From the NCBI RefSeq assembly GCF_029011175.1, contig NZ_CP118946.1, forward strand, positions 310,001 through 374,000: 64,000 nt of DNA. Direction: 5' to 3'. This document shows positions 17,304 through 28,626 of this stretch, piece by piece; positions within the stretch are counted from its first letter, which is position 1; each line of letters starts with the position of its first letter. Below the pieces are notes generated by a model. It made no database searches and had not been told where the DNA came from. It saw only the letters and a list, made by a program, of their open reading frames with translations. The position numbers and the translations under genes are program-made. The DNA comes from Winkia neuii (GTDB taxonomy: Bacteria > Actinomycetota > Actinomycetes > Actinomycetales > Actinomycetaceae).

Positions 17304-17672
17304 TTGAGCGGGTTTATTGATGCTCTTGCCACTCTTGGCGGGTTCGGGGGGTTCGCAGCTTTCATCACAGCAATCGCGGGAGTGGTAAAAATCAAACGCG
17401 TCGAACATTCCAACAAGAAGATTGAGAAAGCCGCTTGTGAGACCCGAGAGCAATTGGAGACCAACCACGGCTCATCTTTGCGTGATGCGGTTAATCGTAT
17501 TGAGCGCATGCAAAAGGAGCAAGATCGCAGATTCGATCTCCTACTTGATCAGGTGAAGAGCCTGGGGCATCAGGTTGGGGATTATCGGCGCGAGCAGGCT
17601 ATCGCGGCTGAGGATCTACACGCGCGCATGCGCAACCTAGAATTACGGACTGAGAAGTGCAACAAGCACTAG
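17304..17672 (+). CDS. second holin-like protein (DUF2746-type) with coiled coil
   Basis: 122 residues from TTG 17304, preceded by gaaggaggag; the upstream in-frame ATG (17229) lies inside the holin gene. One membrane segment (about residues 5-28, ATLGGFGGFAAFITAIAGVVKI) is followed by a long charged coiled coil with RIERMQKEQDRRFDLLLDQVKSLG. Proteins of this shape, one N-terminal helix and a cytoplasmic coil, accompany holins in many actinobacterial siphoviruses and may tune lysis timing. The last gene of the lysis operon. Confidence 0.68.
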   Translation: MSGFIDALATLGGFGGFAAFITAIAGVVKIKRVEHSNKKIEKAACETREQLETNHGSSLRDAVNRIERMQKEQDRRFDLLLDQVKSLGHQVGDYRREQAIAAEDLHARMRNLELRTEKCNKH

Positions 17673-17678
17673 CATTTA

Positions 17679-17717
17679 GGGGCACCCTGACCAGGTTTGG
17701 CCGGGGTGCCCCTTTTT
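17679..17717 (+). terminator. terminator of lysis operon
   Basis: An 8-bp GC stem (ggggcacc with ggtgcccc) is followed by ttttt. It ends the rightward phage late operon and faces the leftward lysogeny cassette. Confidence 0.8.
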
Positions 17718-17733
17718 CGGTTTTAATGGCCCT

Positions 17734-17949
17734 TTACGTGTCCGCTGGGGGGCGGCCTCCGTGTCCGGGCCGGTTCTTATTCCAGGCATCGATGGTTTCG
17801 GGGAGCCAGCCCATGCGTTTGCCTCGGTCGGTCCCAATTTGTGCGTCTGGTTCTGGTAGGCGGTTATCCCGGTAGTAGGTTTTTACCGTGGTGGGGGATA
17901 TGCCTAGCCTTTTAGCTACCCCGTTCATGGATAGGTATACGGTAGTCAT
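17734..17949 (-). CDS. small HTH protein, excisionase/AlpA-like
   Basis: 71 residues. I chose the ATG at 17949, which overlaps the stop of the upstream small gene (ATGA). The N-terminus reads YLSMNGVAKRLGISPTTVKTYYRDNRLPEPDAQIG, a winged-helix/MerR-type HTH as in excisionases and AlpA regulators; the C-terminus is basic and Gly/Pro-rich. It would bind DNA at the attachment site or a phage promoter and control excision. It is the last gene of a leftward cassette containing the integrase, which supports an Xis role, but an immunity regulator is also possible. Confidence 0.7.
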   Translation of the reverse strand: MTTVYLSMNGVAKRLGISPTTVKTYYRDNRLPEPDAQIGTDRGKRMGWLPETIDAWNKNRPGHGGRPPADT

Positions 17950-18104
17950 TTTTTGTCCCGTTTTATTGCTGCTAGTAGGGATGCTGCCCCTGTGGTCAGG
18001 GCGAGGATGCCGAGGATGAGTTTCCACGGGCCTGGTAGGGGGGCGAATACTGCTACACATCCGGCGACTATAGCTATTGCCCAGGTGGGGATTGTTTTTG
18101 TCAT
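17946..18104 (-). CDS. 52-residue two-helix membrane protein
   Basis: Start ATG at 18104; the stop overlaps the start of the HTH gene. Two hydrophobic helices (TWAIAIVAGCVAVFAPL and WKLILGILALTTGAASLLAA) are joined by a PGP turn and followed by a basic end (IKRDKK). I see no good ribosome site directly upstream (the preceding bases are aacaaa), so expression is less certain. No family is recognised. Size and setting suggest a phage membrane peptide acting during lysogeny, for example superinfection exclusion; this is inference. Confidence 0.5.
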   Translation of the reverse strand: MTKTIPTWAIAIVAGCVAVFAPLPGPWKLILGILALTTGAASLLAAIKRDKK

Positions 18105-18162
18105 TTTGTTGTGGAACGATTAGGGGTGCGGGGCCCGCCCGCTTTGAACGGGCCCCTTTCGA

Positions 18163-18255
18163 TTAGTCCTTCGGGGGGCGGAGGGCTTCAATGAGGGCTG
18201 CGATCCCTCCTAGTAGCGTTCCGATCCCCGCTAGGATTTCCCCTATGTGTTCCAT
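18163..18255 (-). CDS. 30-residue amphipathic/hydrophobic peptide
   Basis: Start ATG at 18255 with a perfect aggaggtgaac upstream. The whole peptide is one helix-like stretch rich in Gly, Ile, Leu and Ala (EILAGIGTLLGGIAALIEAL) with a short charged end (RPPKD). The strong ribosome site argues that it is translated. It lies between the integrase and the HTH cassette. Peptides like this can be type I toxins, small holins or membrane regulators; the sequence alone does not decide. A GC-rich inverted repeat (18130-18156) lies just beyond its stop. Confidence 0.5.
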   Translation of the reverse strand: MEHIGEILAGIGTLLGGIAALIEALRPPKD

Positions 18256-18340
18256 GTTCACCTCCTTTGTTCGAACACTACTATTATACCCCCACCACTT
18301 ACATAAATGCAAATGGTGGAGGTAAATAACGGTTGATTGC

Positions 18341-19462
18341 TCACTCTCCCAATTTCTCCATCCGCGCAGCAAGAGCCCTATCCCGCTCCACCGCCGAATG
18401 CTGATAAATCATTACCGCACCAACGTCGCTATGGCCAGCACGCGCCATAAGGTCGGCGAGAGTTGCTCCCGCCCGCCCGTAAAGAGTTAGCCCGGTGTGA
18501 CGTAGGTCGTGAAACCTATAGCCCGGATACCCCAGCTGAGTAACGGCCCGGTCATACCAAGCATGCATTGACTTATTAGTGAGAAAAGCCCCCGGCTTAC
18601 CAGCCATGTGCACAACTAAGGCGTCCTTATCCTTGCTAACAAAGGTGTGCATGTGCTCTGTGACGCGCTTGGCACACTCAGCGGGAAGAGTAACGTCACG
18701 TTGAGCCGCGTCAGTCTTTGGCAGCCCCTCAATAAGCTGACCGCCAATGCCCCGGCTTATGCCCCGTCGCACCCTTACAACACCTTTACTCAAGTCAAGG
18801 TCCATGCGGCGCAAGCATTGAATCTCGTTAAAGCGCAGCGCCCCCCAAGCCGCCAAGTCAATCATTACCGCATACTCGGGCGGAACGAGCTCGCGCAACT
18901 GCGAAATCTCAGCAGGGGAAAGAGTGCGTGTGCACCGTTGCTTGTTCCTAGTGCGCCGAGTCGGTAAGTCAGCTTTTAGGTGGTGCAGATAGCCGTTCTT
19001 AGCGCCGTAGACGATTAAGGCGTTGAGCCGGTCTATGGCTTTCTTACGGCGAGAGTGGGAAGGCCAGTTGTGAGAAGTGTCCCACTGTTTGATTGCCGTT
19101 TCTGTTAGTTCGTCGCAGCGAATATCTCCAAGTGGGGGGTTGATGTGTTTTGTCATGTAGGAGCGGTAGTCGCGGAGCGTGGCTGGAGCGAGGCCTCTTT
19201 CTTCGCAGAAGTGCAGGTATGCGTGGGAAAGCTGCTTGATGGTTTTGCTCCCGTTAAGCAAGGCTGGTTCTTCTTCTGGTTGGGCGATTCCTGCTGCTTC
19301 TTGGTTTAGGCGGGCTTGTTCTTTGGCAAGCCAGGCTTGAGCGACGCGTTTTTTCACGAATGTCATCGGGGCTTTGTAAGATCGCCCGGCGTGGGTGTAG
19401 CGGGCTTGGTAGCGGCCTGAGGGGAGTTTGCGGATCGATCCCCAAGAGTTTCGAGTGGCCAT
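18341..19462 (-). CDS. int: tyrosine integrase of prophage 1
   Basis: 373 residues. The N-terminus has an arm-binding-type domain (WGSIRKLPSGRYQARYTHAGRSYKAPMTF), then a SAM-like core-binding domain (about 75-160) and the catalytic domain. Catalytic residues are visible: Arg in GALRFNE, HDLRHT with His and Arg, GHSD with the later His, and Tyr in MIYQH near the end. It would integrate the phage by site-specific recombination. Its start faces the 3' end of tRNA-Ser(GGA) about 150 bases away, with arm-type repeats between, the standard layout for tRNA-targeting integrases. Confidence 0.93.
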   Translation of the reverse strand: MATRNSWGSIRKLPSGRYQARYTHAGRSYKAPMTFVKKRVAQAWLAKEQARLNQEAAGIAQPEEEPALLNGSKTIKQLSHAYLHFCEERGLAPATLRDYRSYMTKHINPPLGDIRCDELTETAIKQWDTSHNWPSHSRRKKAIDRLNALIVYGAKNGYLHHLKADLPTRRTRNKQRCTRTLSPAEISQLRELVPPEYAVMIDLAAWGALRFNEIQCLRRMDLDLSKGVVRVRRGISRGIGGQLIEGLPKTDAAQRDVTLPAECAKRVTEHMHTFVSKDKDALVVHMAGKPGAFLTNKSMHAWYDRAVTQLGYPGYRFHDLRHTGLTLYGRAGATLADLMARAGHSDVGAVMIYQHSAVERDRALAARMEKLGE

Positions 19463-19504
19463 CGTCGTGCCTTTCTGCGTGCCATCGGTATGCCACTAGA
19501 GTAG

Positions 19505-19531
19505 CCAAAACCGACCAAAACTAACCAAAAC
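19505..19531. repeat. integrase arm-type repeats
   Basis: ccaaaac occurs three times at 19505, 19515 and 19525, exactly ten bases apart, so all three face the same side of the helix. They lie between the integrase start and the tRNA and are probably arm-type binding sites of the integrase; a similar short repeat pattern flanks the other two tRNA-Ser genes. Confidence 0.55.
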
Positions 19532-19572
19532 CCCAATATAGGTTTAGCGGCATTTTCCGCATCAGGGCAACG

Positions 19573-19603
19573 AAAAACCCCGGTATTTCAGTGAATACCG
19601 GGG
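19573..19603 (-). terminator. terminator of tRNA-Ser(GGA) / part of attachment site
   Basis: On the minus strand a 10-bp stem (ccccggtatt with aataccgggg) is followed by ttttt and cgttg. The following bases (gatgcggaaaatgccg) resemble those after the tRNA-Ser(TGA) terminator (agtgcggaaaaggccg), suggesting that the attachment core of the integrating elements lies here. Confidence 0.7.
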
Positions 19604-19609
19604 CTAGAG

Positions 19610-19694
19610 CGGAGGATGGGGGATTCGAACCCCCGAGGGCTTGCACCCAACACGCTTTCCAAGCGTGCGCACTAGGCCACTATGCGAATCCTCC
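19610..19694 (-). tRNA. tRNA-Ser(GGA)
   Basis: The 7-bp acceptor ggaggat/atcctcc closes; anticodon loop cttggaaag gives GGA; there is a long variable arm, as in serine tRNAs, and a standard T arm (ggttcgaatcc). Its 3' end faces prophage 1 and is the likely integration site. Confidence 0.95.
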
Positions 19695-19871
19695 AGATAC
19701 GCAAACGCGCTTCAATAAGTGTACTTAAAACTGCCTGACTAGTAAAACTAGAAAGCTGGGAGGTGTGCCACATCTTGTTCTTAGCAGCACTTTTTCGCCA
19801 CCTATGCATCATGTCACGACAGTAGTTGCTGCTTCTGGTTCCACAGCAGCCTTACTGCCGTGTACACTGGA

Positions 19872-19966
19872 GCCGATCCCTCATGTGACGGTATCACCTG
19901 AACCTCCCCAGGGCCGGAAGGCAGCAAGGATAGGGTAGCTCTGCCGGGTGCGTGAGGGATCCTTAT
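19872..19966 (+). ncRNA. ffs: signal recognition particle RNA (small, 4.5S type)
   Basis: The conserved apical hairpin is intact: ccccagggccggaaggcagc with the GGAA tetraloop and the asymmetric internal loop that binds Ffh. The ends pair over gatccctca (19875-19883) and tgagggatc (19953-19961), and a short T-run follows. About 95 bases, without Alu domain, as in most Gram-negatives and many actinobacteria. It lies just upstream of dnaX, a placement common in actinobacteria. Confidence 0.93.
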
Positions 19967-20023
19967 TTTTCGCTCTGGGCGCCCCAAGTATCAAATGTGG
20001 GTGACGCCCTCTAAAGTAGAGGC

Positions 20024-22519
20024 GTGAGCACAGCCCTATATCGCCGTTACCGTCCCGACACTTTTGACCAGGTGATCGGGCAAGAACACGTGACTAAGCC
20101 GCTTATGGCTGCCCTTCGGGCGCAAAAGGTCACCCACGCATACCTTTTCTCTGGCCCTCGCGGCTGCGGTAAGACTACCTCCGCCCGCATTTTGGCACGA
20201 TGCTTGAACTGCGCGCAGTATCCTACGGACACCCCGTGTGGCCAGTGTGATTCGTGCCGCGAATTGGCTACGGGTGGTCCGGGCTCGCTTGATGTTGTAG
20301 AGATCGATGCTGCCTCGCACAACGGTGTTGATGATGCGCGTGAGCTGCGGGAGCGTGCCGCTTTCGCTCCCGTTCGCGACAGGTTCAAGATCTTCATCCT
20401 CGACGAGGCGCACATGGTCACCTCGGCTGGGTTTAATGCGCTGCTGAAGCTGGTGGAAGAGCCGCCCGAACACGTCAAGTTCATTTTTGCTACCACGGAA
20501 CCCGAGAAGGTTATCTCTACCATCCGATCGCGCACCCACCATTACCCGTTCCGCCTTGTGCCTCCCGAAATCATGCGCGGTTTTCTTGCGGACATGTGCG
20601 CTAAAGAAGGAATTTCTCCCGAGGGCGGGGTGCTCAACCTGGTCATGCGCGCTGGCGGTGGATCTGTGCGCGACACGTTGGGGGTACTTGATCAGCTGAT
20701 GGCTGGCTGTGACACCGAAGTGCTCAGCTATGAAATGGCTGTCCACCTGTTGGGCTACACTGACTCTACGCTGCTGGCGCAGACGGTTGACGCGATTGCC
20801 GGCCGCGATGGGGCTGGTGCTTTCCGTATTGTGGAACGCATTATTGAATCCGGCCATGATCCCAGGCGTTTCGTAGAGGATCTGTTGCAGCGCCTTCGTG
20901 ACCTGTTGGTTATATCCGTATCAAATGGGGGAGCCATCGAAGCCTTGCAGGGCATCCCTCAGGACGAACTCGACCAGATGCTCACCCAGGCGAAGGTGAT
21001 GGGAGCTGCTGACTTGTCTAGGGCGGCAGATCTGACAAATGAGGCCCTCACCGCTATGTCGGGTGCTATCAGCCCCCGTTTGCAGCTGGAACTGTTGATC
21101 GCCAAGCTGCTGCTACCTGCCCAGACGGTGGCGGTAGCGCCTAGCGCGGCTACCGCGGTAGCCAACCCTGACCTACCCGATTCGCCGGCAGCTATTAGAC
21201 AGATGCTGTCTAAGAGGCGTGGCGGGGCTAATCAGTCGGCCGCGACTAGCCGGGCCTCGCAGCCGGAATCGTCGGCAGCTACTCGCGGGGAGGCAGCAGC
21301 GCCCGCCCAGTCAGAAAAGCCGCTACAGCAGGTTGCTCAGCCAAACTTGCAAGCTCCAGCCGAGGAAGCGGGTGAACCGCAGCAGGCGCAGACGGCCAGC
21401 CCCGAACCTGCCGGAAGACAAGATTCTCAGAGTGAACCAGAAAAGCCGCAGCCCTCGCAAGAGGCAACCATGCAGGTGCATGCTCGGCCAGAATCTGTGA
21501 AATCGGAACGCCCTCGGTCCGTCGAAGCGCCGCCGGCGCAGAAAGTGCCAGACTCTCCGGCGCCTGCCAACCAGCCGTCTGCCTCCTCTGACGGGACCAC
21601 GTCGGAAACGATCCGTAACAGGTGGCAGGAGGTAACCGAATTTCTGGCGCAAAACCATGCCCGTTCCACTTGGGGGCGCCTTACTCAGGCCCAGTTGGGG
21701 ACCGTGACGGATGGGCAGTTGACTATCCGCTACCAGAGCCCGGGGATGGCTCAGGCATTCAACTCGGGTACCCACACTCAGGTGCTCTCGAATGCGCTGT
21801 ATCAGGTATTAGGGGTGAAACTGCAGGTTGTTGCCCTCAGTGCGGATGACCCTAATCCCACCCCGGCGCAGCGGCGCCAACCCGCTCAAGGTTCGAAGCA
21901 AGGGTCTGCTGAGAAAAACCAAAATCAGCATGTAAATGCAGTTCACAGGCAGAATGGAGGTTCTCAACCGCAGGCCGCTGCGCAAGTTCCGGAAGAGCCC
22001 GCAGATGATTCGGAGGACGATTCGTGGGGGCCCATTGCGCAACCCGCCAACTCGGTCCCTGACCCGCAGGAAGACCAGCCAGGATGGCCCCAGGTAGCTG
22101 AACCGCCAGTGGCGCCACAAGAGCCTGGGTGGGCAGATGCTGATTCATCCCCTGCCGCTGACGCGGATGATGGGTGGGGCCCGATTGCTACCCCACCTTC
22201 CCCGCCGCAGGAGACGCCCTCGAACGTCACGCCGCTGCACAAAATAAACGCGCAGCATCCGGCTGGGCGAAGCGAAGAATTTGGCCAGCCCACTCCGCCA
22301 GTAGCACAGTTTGACCCGGACCCTATCCCCACCCACCAGGGAGCCCGCGAAATTATCGAGGAGACCCTGGCGAGGGGTGCCCAACCCGAAGCCCCGGTTC
22401 AGAACGTTGACGACAATGTGAGCCCGGACGATCCTGAAGCTGAAGACACGGGGGTGGTGGGATTGGCCGCGGTGGAGGACATACTGGGCGCCCGCATCAT
22501 CTCGGACACTAAGGAATAG
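20024..22519 (+). CDS. dnaX: DNA polymerase III subunits gamma and tau
   Basis: 831 residues from GTG 20024. AAA+ clamp loader: Walker [10 protein letters not shown] at 44-52, the zinc module with C63, C72, C75 and C78, Walker B ILDEAHM at about 126, then sensor and lid domains to about 370. The C-terminal half is a long Gln/Pro/Ala/Glu-rich linker and an actinobacterial tau tail. It loads beta clamps and couples the replicative polymerases. A -10-like TAAAGT lies six bases before the GTG, so the gene may be leaderless. recR starts two bases after its stop. No frameshift signal for a separate gamma form was looked for beyond inspection. Confidence 0.95.
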   Translation: MSTALYRRYRPDTFDQVIGQEHVTKPLMAALRAQKVTHAYLFSGPRGCGKTTSARILARCLNCAQYPTDTPCGQCDSCRELATGGPGSLDVVEIDAASHNGVDDARELRERAAFAPVRDRFKIFILDEAHMVTSAGFNALLKLVEEPPEHVKFIFATTEPEKVISTIRSRTHHYPFRLVPPEIMRGFLADMCAKEGISPEGGVLNLVMRAGGGSVRDTLGVLDQLMAGCDTEVLSYEMAVHLLGYTDSTLLAQTVDAIAGRDGAGAFRIVERIIESGHDPRRFVEDLLQRLRDLLVISVSNGGAIEALQGIPQDELDQMLTQAKVMGAADLSRAADLTNEALTAMSGAISPRLQLELLIAKLLLPAQTVAVAPSAATAVANPDLPDSPAAIRQMLSKRRGGANQSAATSRASQPESSAATRGEAAAPAQSEKPLQQVAQPNLQAPAEEAGEPQQAQTASPEPAGRQDSQSEPEKPQPSQEATMQVHARPESVKSERPRSVEAPPAQKVPDSPAPANQPSASSDGTTSETIRNRWQEVTEFLAQNHARSTWGRLTQAQLGTVTDGQLTIRYQSPGMAQAFNSGTHTQVLSNALYQVLGVKLQVVALSADDPNPTPAQRRQPAQGSKQGSAEKNQNQHVNAVHRQNGGSQPQAAAQVPEEPADDSEDDSWGPIAQPANSVPDPQEDQPGWPQVAEPPVAPQEPGWADADSSPAADADDGWGPIATPPSPPQETPSNVTPLHKINAQHPAGRSEEFGQPTPPVAQFDPDPIPTHQGAREIIEETLARGAQPEAPVQNVDDNVSPDDPEAEDTGVVGLAAVEDILGARIISDTKE

Positions 22520-22521
22520 AT

Positions 22522-23115
22522 TTGTACGAAGGTACCCTGCAAGACCTAATCGACGAGCTTGGCCGCCTACCAGGCATAGGCCCCAAGTCGGCTGAACGGC
22601 TCGCCTTTCACATCCTGGAGATGGATACCGAGGACGTAGATCTGCTCACCTCTACCATTTCCAAGGTCAAATCCTCGGTACGTTTCTGCACCACCTGTGG
22701 CAACATTTCCGAAGGTGAAGAATGCCAGATATGTACAGACCCGCGCCGCGATGCCTCGCTAATCTGCGTGGTAGAAGAAGCGAAAGACATCGGCGTCATC
22801 GAACGCACCCGCTCCTACCGGGGCCTGTACCACGTCCTCGGAGGGGCTATCGATCCGCTGAATGGGGTGGGGCCTGATCAACTGCGCATCCGCGAACTGC
22901 TTACCCGGCTTGGTGGGGATACGGTCCAAGAAGTCATATTGGCAACCGACCCTAATATCGAGGGCGAAGCCACCGCCACGTTCCTGGCGCGAACTTTGGG
23001 AACACTAGGCCTAAAGGTTACCCGCCTGGCCTCTGGTCTGCCGGTCGGTGGGGACCTTGAATACGCTGATGAAATAACTTTGGGTAGGGCTTTAGAAGGT
23101 CGTCGTCAGGTTTAG
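22522..23115 (+). CDS. recR: recombination mediator RecR
   Basis: 197 residues from TTG 22522, two bases after dnaX. The N-terminal helix-hairpin-helix ([20 protein letters not shown]), the zinc finger with C56, C59, C68 and C71, and the Toprim domain ([15 protein letters not shown]..., [18 protein letters not shown]) are all present. It works with RecO and RecF to load RecA at gaps. The dnaX-recR pair is conserved in many bacteria. The length is normal and no defect is seen. Confidence 0.95.
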   Translation: MYEGTLQDLIDELGRLPGIGPKSAERLAFHILEMDTEDVDLLTSTISKVKSSVRFCTTCGNISEGEECQICTDPRRDASLICVVEEAKDIGVIERTRSYRGLYHVLGGAIDPLNGVGPDQLRIRELLTRLGGDTVQEVILATDPNIEGEATATFLARTLGTLGLKVTRLASGLPVGGDLEYADEITLGRALEGRRQV

Positions 23116-23155
23116 ATCCGGTAGACTGGAAGCCACTGTTAGGAAGGAACACATC

Positions 23156-23962
23156 GTGGTTGATTTCGACTCCATCGTACCGGTCTCTGAGCTGCCCGAA
23201 CCGGAAGCATGGCTTTCGGATATGGACGGCGTTCTTGTCCACGAAAACACCGCTTTGAACGGTGCAGCTGAATTTATCGAGAAGTTGAAGGAAGACAAGA
23301 AGCCTTTCTTGGTGCTCACCAATAACTCGATCTTCACCCCGCGGGATCTGTCTGCCAGGTTGGCGCATTCGGGGTTGGATGTGCCCGAACAGAACATCTG
23401 GACGTCGGCCCTGGCTACGGCCTCTTTCCTAACCCAACAATCACCCAGGTCCACCGCTTTTGTTATTGGCGAGGCAGGACTTACCACTGCCCTCCACGAG
23501 GCCGGCTACATTATGACCGATCGCAACCCCGAATACGTGGTGTTAGGCGAGACCCGTACTTACTCCTTCGAAGTGATCACCCAAGCCTGCCGCCTAATCC
23601 AAAAGGGTGCCAAATTTATTGCCACTAACCCGGACGTGTCTGGTCCTTCCGAGAACGGGATCCTGCCCGCTAACGGCGCTGTTGCCGCAATGATTGAAGC
23701 GGTCACCGGTCACAAGCCGTACTTTGTGGGTAAGCCGAACCCGGTGATGATCAGGGCAGGGTTGAACAAGTTGGGCGCACACTCTGAAACGACGGCTTTT
23801 GTGGGCGACCGCATGGATACGGACGTGCAAGCGGGTATTGAGGCAGGGTTGCGCACCTACCTGGTGCTGACTGGTTCCACTGACCGCGAGGAGATCTTCA
23901 AGTACCCTTACCGGCCCACTAAGGTTTTTGAATCGATCGCCGACATGGTTGAAATGCTTTAA
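23156..23962 (+). CDS. HAD superfamily phosphatase, NagD/class IIA
   Basis: 268 residues from GTG 23156 with ribosome site aaggaac. HAD motif I is AWLSDMDGVL (about residues 19-28), motif II has LTNNS (about 55), motif III a Lys in FVGKPNP and motif IV VGDRMDTDVQAG. The cap domain is of class IIA, as in NagD, phosphoglycolate and 4-nitrophenyl phosphatases. The substrate cannot be told from sequence; a sugar or glycerol phosphate is likely. A TAGACT-like -10 lies about 35 bases upstream, so it may be transcribed separately from dnaX-recR. Confidence 0.88.
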   Translation: MVDFDSIVPVSELPEPEAWLSDMDGVLVHENTALNGAAEFIEKLKEDKKPFLVLTNNSIFTPRDLSARLAHSGLDVPEQNIWTSALATASFLTQQSPRSTAFVIGEAGLTTALHEAGYIMTDRNPEYVVLGETRTYSFEVITQACRLIQKGAKFIATNPDVSGPSENGILPANGAVAAMIEAVTGHKPYFVGKPNPVMIRAGLNKLGAHSETTAFVGDRMDTDVQAGIEAGLRTYLVLTGSTDREEIFKYPYRPTKVFESIADMVEML

Positions 23963-23991
23963 CCATCCAATCTCAAAATATTGTAGTAATT

Positions 23992-24019
23992 TTGCCAATT
24001 CTGTATGTAGCCGTAAGGT
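23992..24019 (+). promoter_or_regulatory. candidate promoter of lysC
   Basis: ttgcca (23992-23997), a 16-base spacer and taaggt (24014-24019) lie in an AT-rich gap upstream of lysC. Match to sigma-70-type consensus is moderate. Confidence 0.4.
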
Positions 24020-24081
24020 TAGGGCACCCCTCTGGCAACTTGTATTAGCTGGTGGTGGGACCGCGCCCAAGGAGTAGTGAA

Positions 24082-26435
<2,354 letters not shown>

Positions 26436-26459
26436 ACCATCTGCGGTAATGTGGAGCCC

Positions 26460-27710
26460 GTGAAGATCCTAGTAATTGGCTCAGGCGGGCGCGAACATGC
26501 CCTTGCGCTGGCACTGAAGGCAGATCCGCAAGTAACCGACATTTACTGCATGCCGGGCAATCCAGGCATTTCGCAGGTAGCGACCCTTATCGAGGGCGAC
26601 GCTAACGATGGGGCGCAGGTGGCGCAGGCCGCGCAGCACCTGGGTGTAGACTTGGTCGTGGTGGGACCGGAAGCCCCGCTGGTGGCTGGGGTAGCTGACG
26701 CGGTGCGGCAGGCCGGAATTGCCTGTTTCGGCCCCGGTGCTGAAGCGGCCCGGTTGGAAGGGTCGAAGGCCTTTGCCAAACAGGTCATGGAGGAAGCGGG
26801 GGTACCTACCGCTCGCGCATTGACCTGCCATAATCAGGATGAGCTGCAGGGGGCACTAGCCGAGTTCGGCGCCCCGTACGTAGTAAAAGAGGACGGACTG
26901 GCAGCTGGCAAGGGCGTGGTAGTCACCTCGGATTTGCAGCAGGCTTTTGACCATGGCGCGGATATTTTTGCGCGCGGCGGTTCTCTGATTGTCGAGGAAT
27001 ACTTGGACGGGCCGGAGGTGTCCCTGTTCTGTGTTTGTGACGGCAAGACTGTTCTTCCGCTAGCGCCAGCGCAGGATTTCAAACGTGCGCTTGATGGGGA
27101 TGAAGGCCCCAACACGGGCGGTATGGGGGCCTACTCGCCGTTGGAGTGGGCACCGGCCGACCTTACGGAACAGGTGTTGCAGAAGGTTGCTGTACCTACC
27201 GTGCAGCGCATGGCTGAACGCGGCACCCCCTTTTCCGGACTGCTTTACTGCGGGCTGGCACTGACTTCGAAGGGCGTGCGCGTTGTCGAATTCAACGTCC
27301 GCTTTGGCGACCCTGAAACTCAGGTAGTGCTGGCCAGATTGCGCTCTCCGCTGGGGCAACTGCTGTTGGCAGCAGCTACCGGGAAACTGGCTGATTTTGG
27401 GGAACTCGAATGGTCCGAGCAGGCGGGCGTGTGCGTCGTTCTCGCTTCGCCCGGATACCCGCAGAAGGCGAAGACGGGGGGAGCGCTGACGGGCTTGGAA
27501 GAGGCCGAAGCACTCGAGGGCGTACACGTTGTTCACGCCGGTACTGCCCGGAAGGGGCAGGGGCTTGTGTCTGCTGGGGGGCGTGTGCTTGCTGTTGTCG
27601 CCTTAGGCCAGGATATTGAGGCTGCTCGAACGAAGGCATACCAGGGGATGCAGCGGATTTCTCTTCCGGACGGGCACTACCGGCTCGACATTGCTGAGGC
27701 GAAAGCGTGA
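26460..27710 (+). CDS. purD: phosphoribosylamine-glycine ligase
   Basis: 416 residues. The GTG at 26460 gives the family start KILVIGSGGREHA; a GTG at 26451 is possible but adds three unsupported residues. ATP-grasp fold: the EGSKAFAKQVMEEAGVPTA stretch, KEDGLAAGKGVVV nucleotide loop, and EFNVRFGDPETQVVL metal-binding site. It makes GAR, the second step of purine synthesis. The next gene overlaps the stop by four bases. It begins a run of purine genes that continues with purC, purS, purQ and purL. Confidence 0.95.
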   Translation: MKILVIGSGGREHALALALKADPQVTDIYCMPGNPGISQVATLIEGDANDGAQVAQAAQHLGVDLVVVGPEAPLVAGVADAVRQAGIACFGPGAEAARLEGSKAFAKQVMEEAGVPTARALTCHNQDELQGALAEFGAPYVVKEDGLAAGKGVVVTSDLQQAFDHGADIFARGGSLIVEEYLDGPEVSLFCVCDGKTVLPLAPAQDFKRALDGDEGPNTGGMGAYSPLEWAPADLTEQVLQKVAVPTVQRMAERGTPFSGLLYCGLALTSKGVRVVEFNVRFGDPETQVVLARLRSPLGQLLLAAATGKLADFGELEWSEQAGVCVVLASPGYPQKAKTGGALTGLEEAEALEGVHVVHAGTARKGQGLVSAGGRVLAVVALGQDIEAARTKAYQGMQRISLPDGHYRLDIAEAKA

Positions 27711-28555
27711 GTTTAGAAAAGGACGAGGCCGAACTTACGGAGTTTGTAGCTCAGACTCGCAAGCAGTTCGACCAGCAGAAGGAGCTGGCTGACGCGCAGG
27801 TGCACCAGGGGATCGACCAGTTGGTGGCGCAGTTGCGGGCGCGCTCTGCGAAGGGGCTGCTGCCCCCGGAGCCGCAGGTGAAGGTTGCCCGCCCTGCTAT
27901 TTCGCGTCCGGCCCGTCTGGAGCAGGCCGGGCCCTTCCCTGATTACGATCGGGTGCTTTCGGCGCAGGATGTGGTAGCCCTCGGTGCAAAACCGGATTTC
28001 AGTGGCAAAACCATCAAGGAATTGGCTTCTGCCATGCGCCCGCCTGCCCTACCGCAGCCCACGCCCGGTAGCGTGCAGGTGGTAATTGGCCAAACGGGCA
28101 GTGCCGAAATGGTGCGCGAGTGGGCCTTACGCCTTGCCGGCCGCATTGACTCAGATGCGCAGGTACTTCTTTCCGGAGCAAAGACGCTGTTGCCCGGCAC
28201 GGGGGACCGGGTGCGCACCGCCGCCGATTTGCAGAAGGCAATTCACGAGGGCGTCACTACAGTGTTGGCGGTAGTCGATTCCGCCGTACCTTCCCACCAG
28301 CGCACGGCGCAGCGTCTGTTGGAGGCCGCTGAACCGGCGTTTACCTGGGCGATTGGGCAGGCAGACGATGCTCAGCTAGAGGCGTGGTTGGCCGAACTGC
28401 CGGCAGGTATTGACGCCGACGCCCTCGTGCTGGACGGGGTGTGGGATGCGCCGGCGCCGCTGCGCAACGCCTATCTGTCAGCACCGGTTTCGGTGCTGGA
28501 GGGGGCGCCAGCGAAGGCCGGCGTGTGGGCGGCTCTGATTGCCGATCGAATCTGA
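27707..28555 (+). CDS. unknown protein coupled to purD
   Basis: 282 residues overlapping the purD stop (GTGA). The N-terminus is a charged helix (KDEAELTEFVAQTRKQFDQQKEL), followed by Pro-rich linkers and an alpha/beta C-terminal half with a repeated hydrophobic strand/turn pattern (VQVVIGQTGS, TVLAVVDSAVPSHQRTAQRL). I do not recognise a family and see no catalytic signature. Translational coupling suggests co-expression with purD, but a purine role is only inference. Confidence 0.6.
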   Translation: MSLEKDEAELTEFVAQTRKQFDQQKELADAQVHQGIDQLVAQLRARSAKGLLPPEPQVKVARPAISRPARLEQAGPFPDYDRVLSAQDVVALGAKPDFSGKTIKELASAMRPPALPQPTPGSVQVVIGQTGSAEMVREWALRLAGRIDSDAQVLLSGAKTLLPGTGDRVRTAADLQKAIHEGVTTVLAVVDSAVPSHQRTAQRLLEAAEPAFTWAIGQADDAQLEAWLAELPAGIDADALVLDGVWDAPAPLRNAYLSAPVSVLEGAPAKAGVWAALIADRI

Positions 28556-28626
28556 AAGAGTGCTCATAATCCATTTCGGCGGTACTGTGAGTCAGAAGTG
28601 TTTGTTTTTTACTCGCAGGGGGCTAA

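Noticed and set aside
24000-24081. Lysine riboswitch before lysC
   Set aside because: The leader is only about 60 bases after the candidate -10 and lacks the size and conserved core of the L box.
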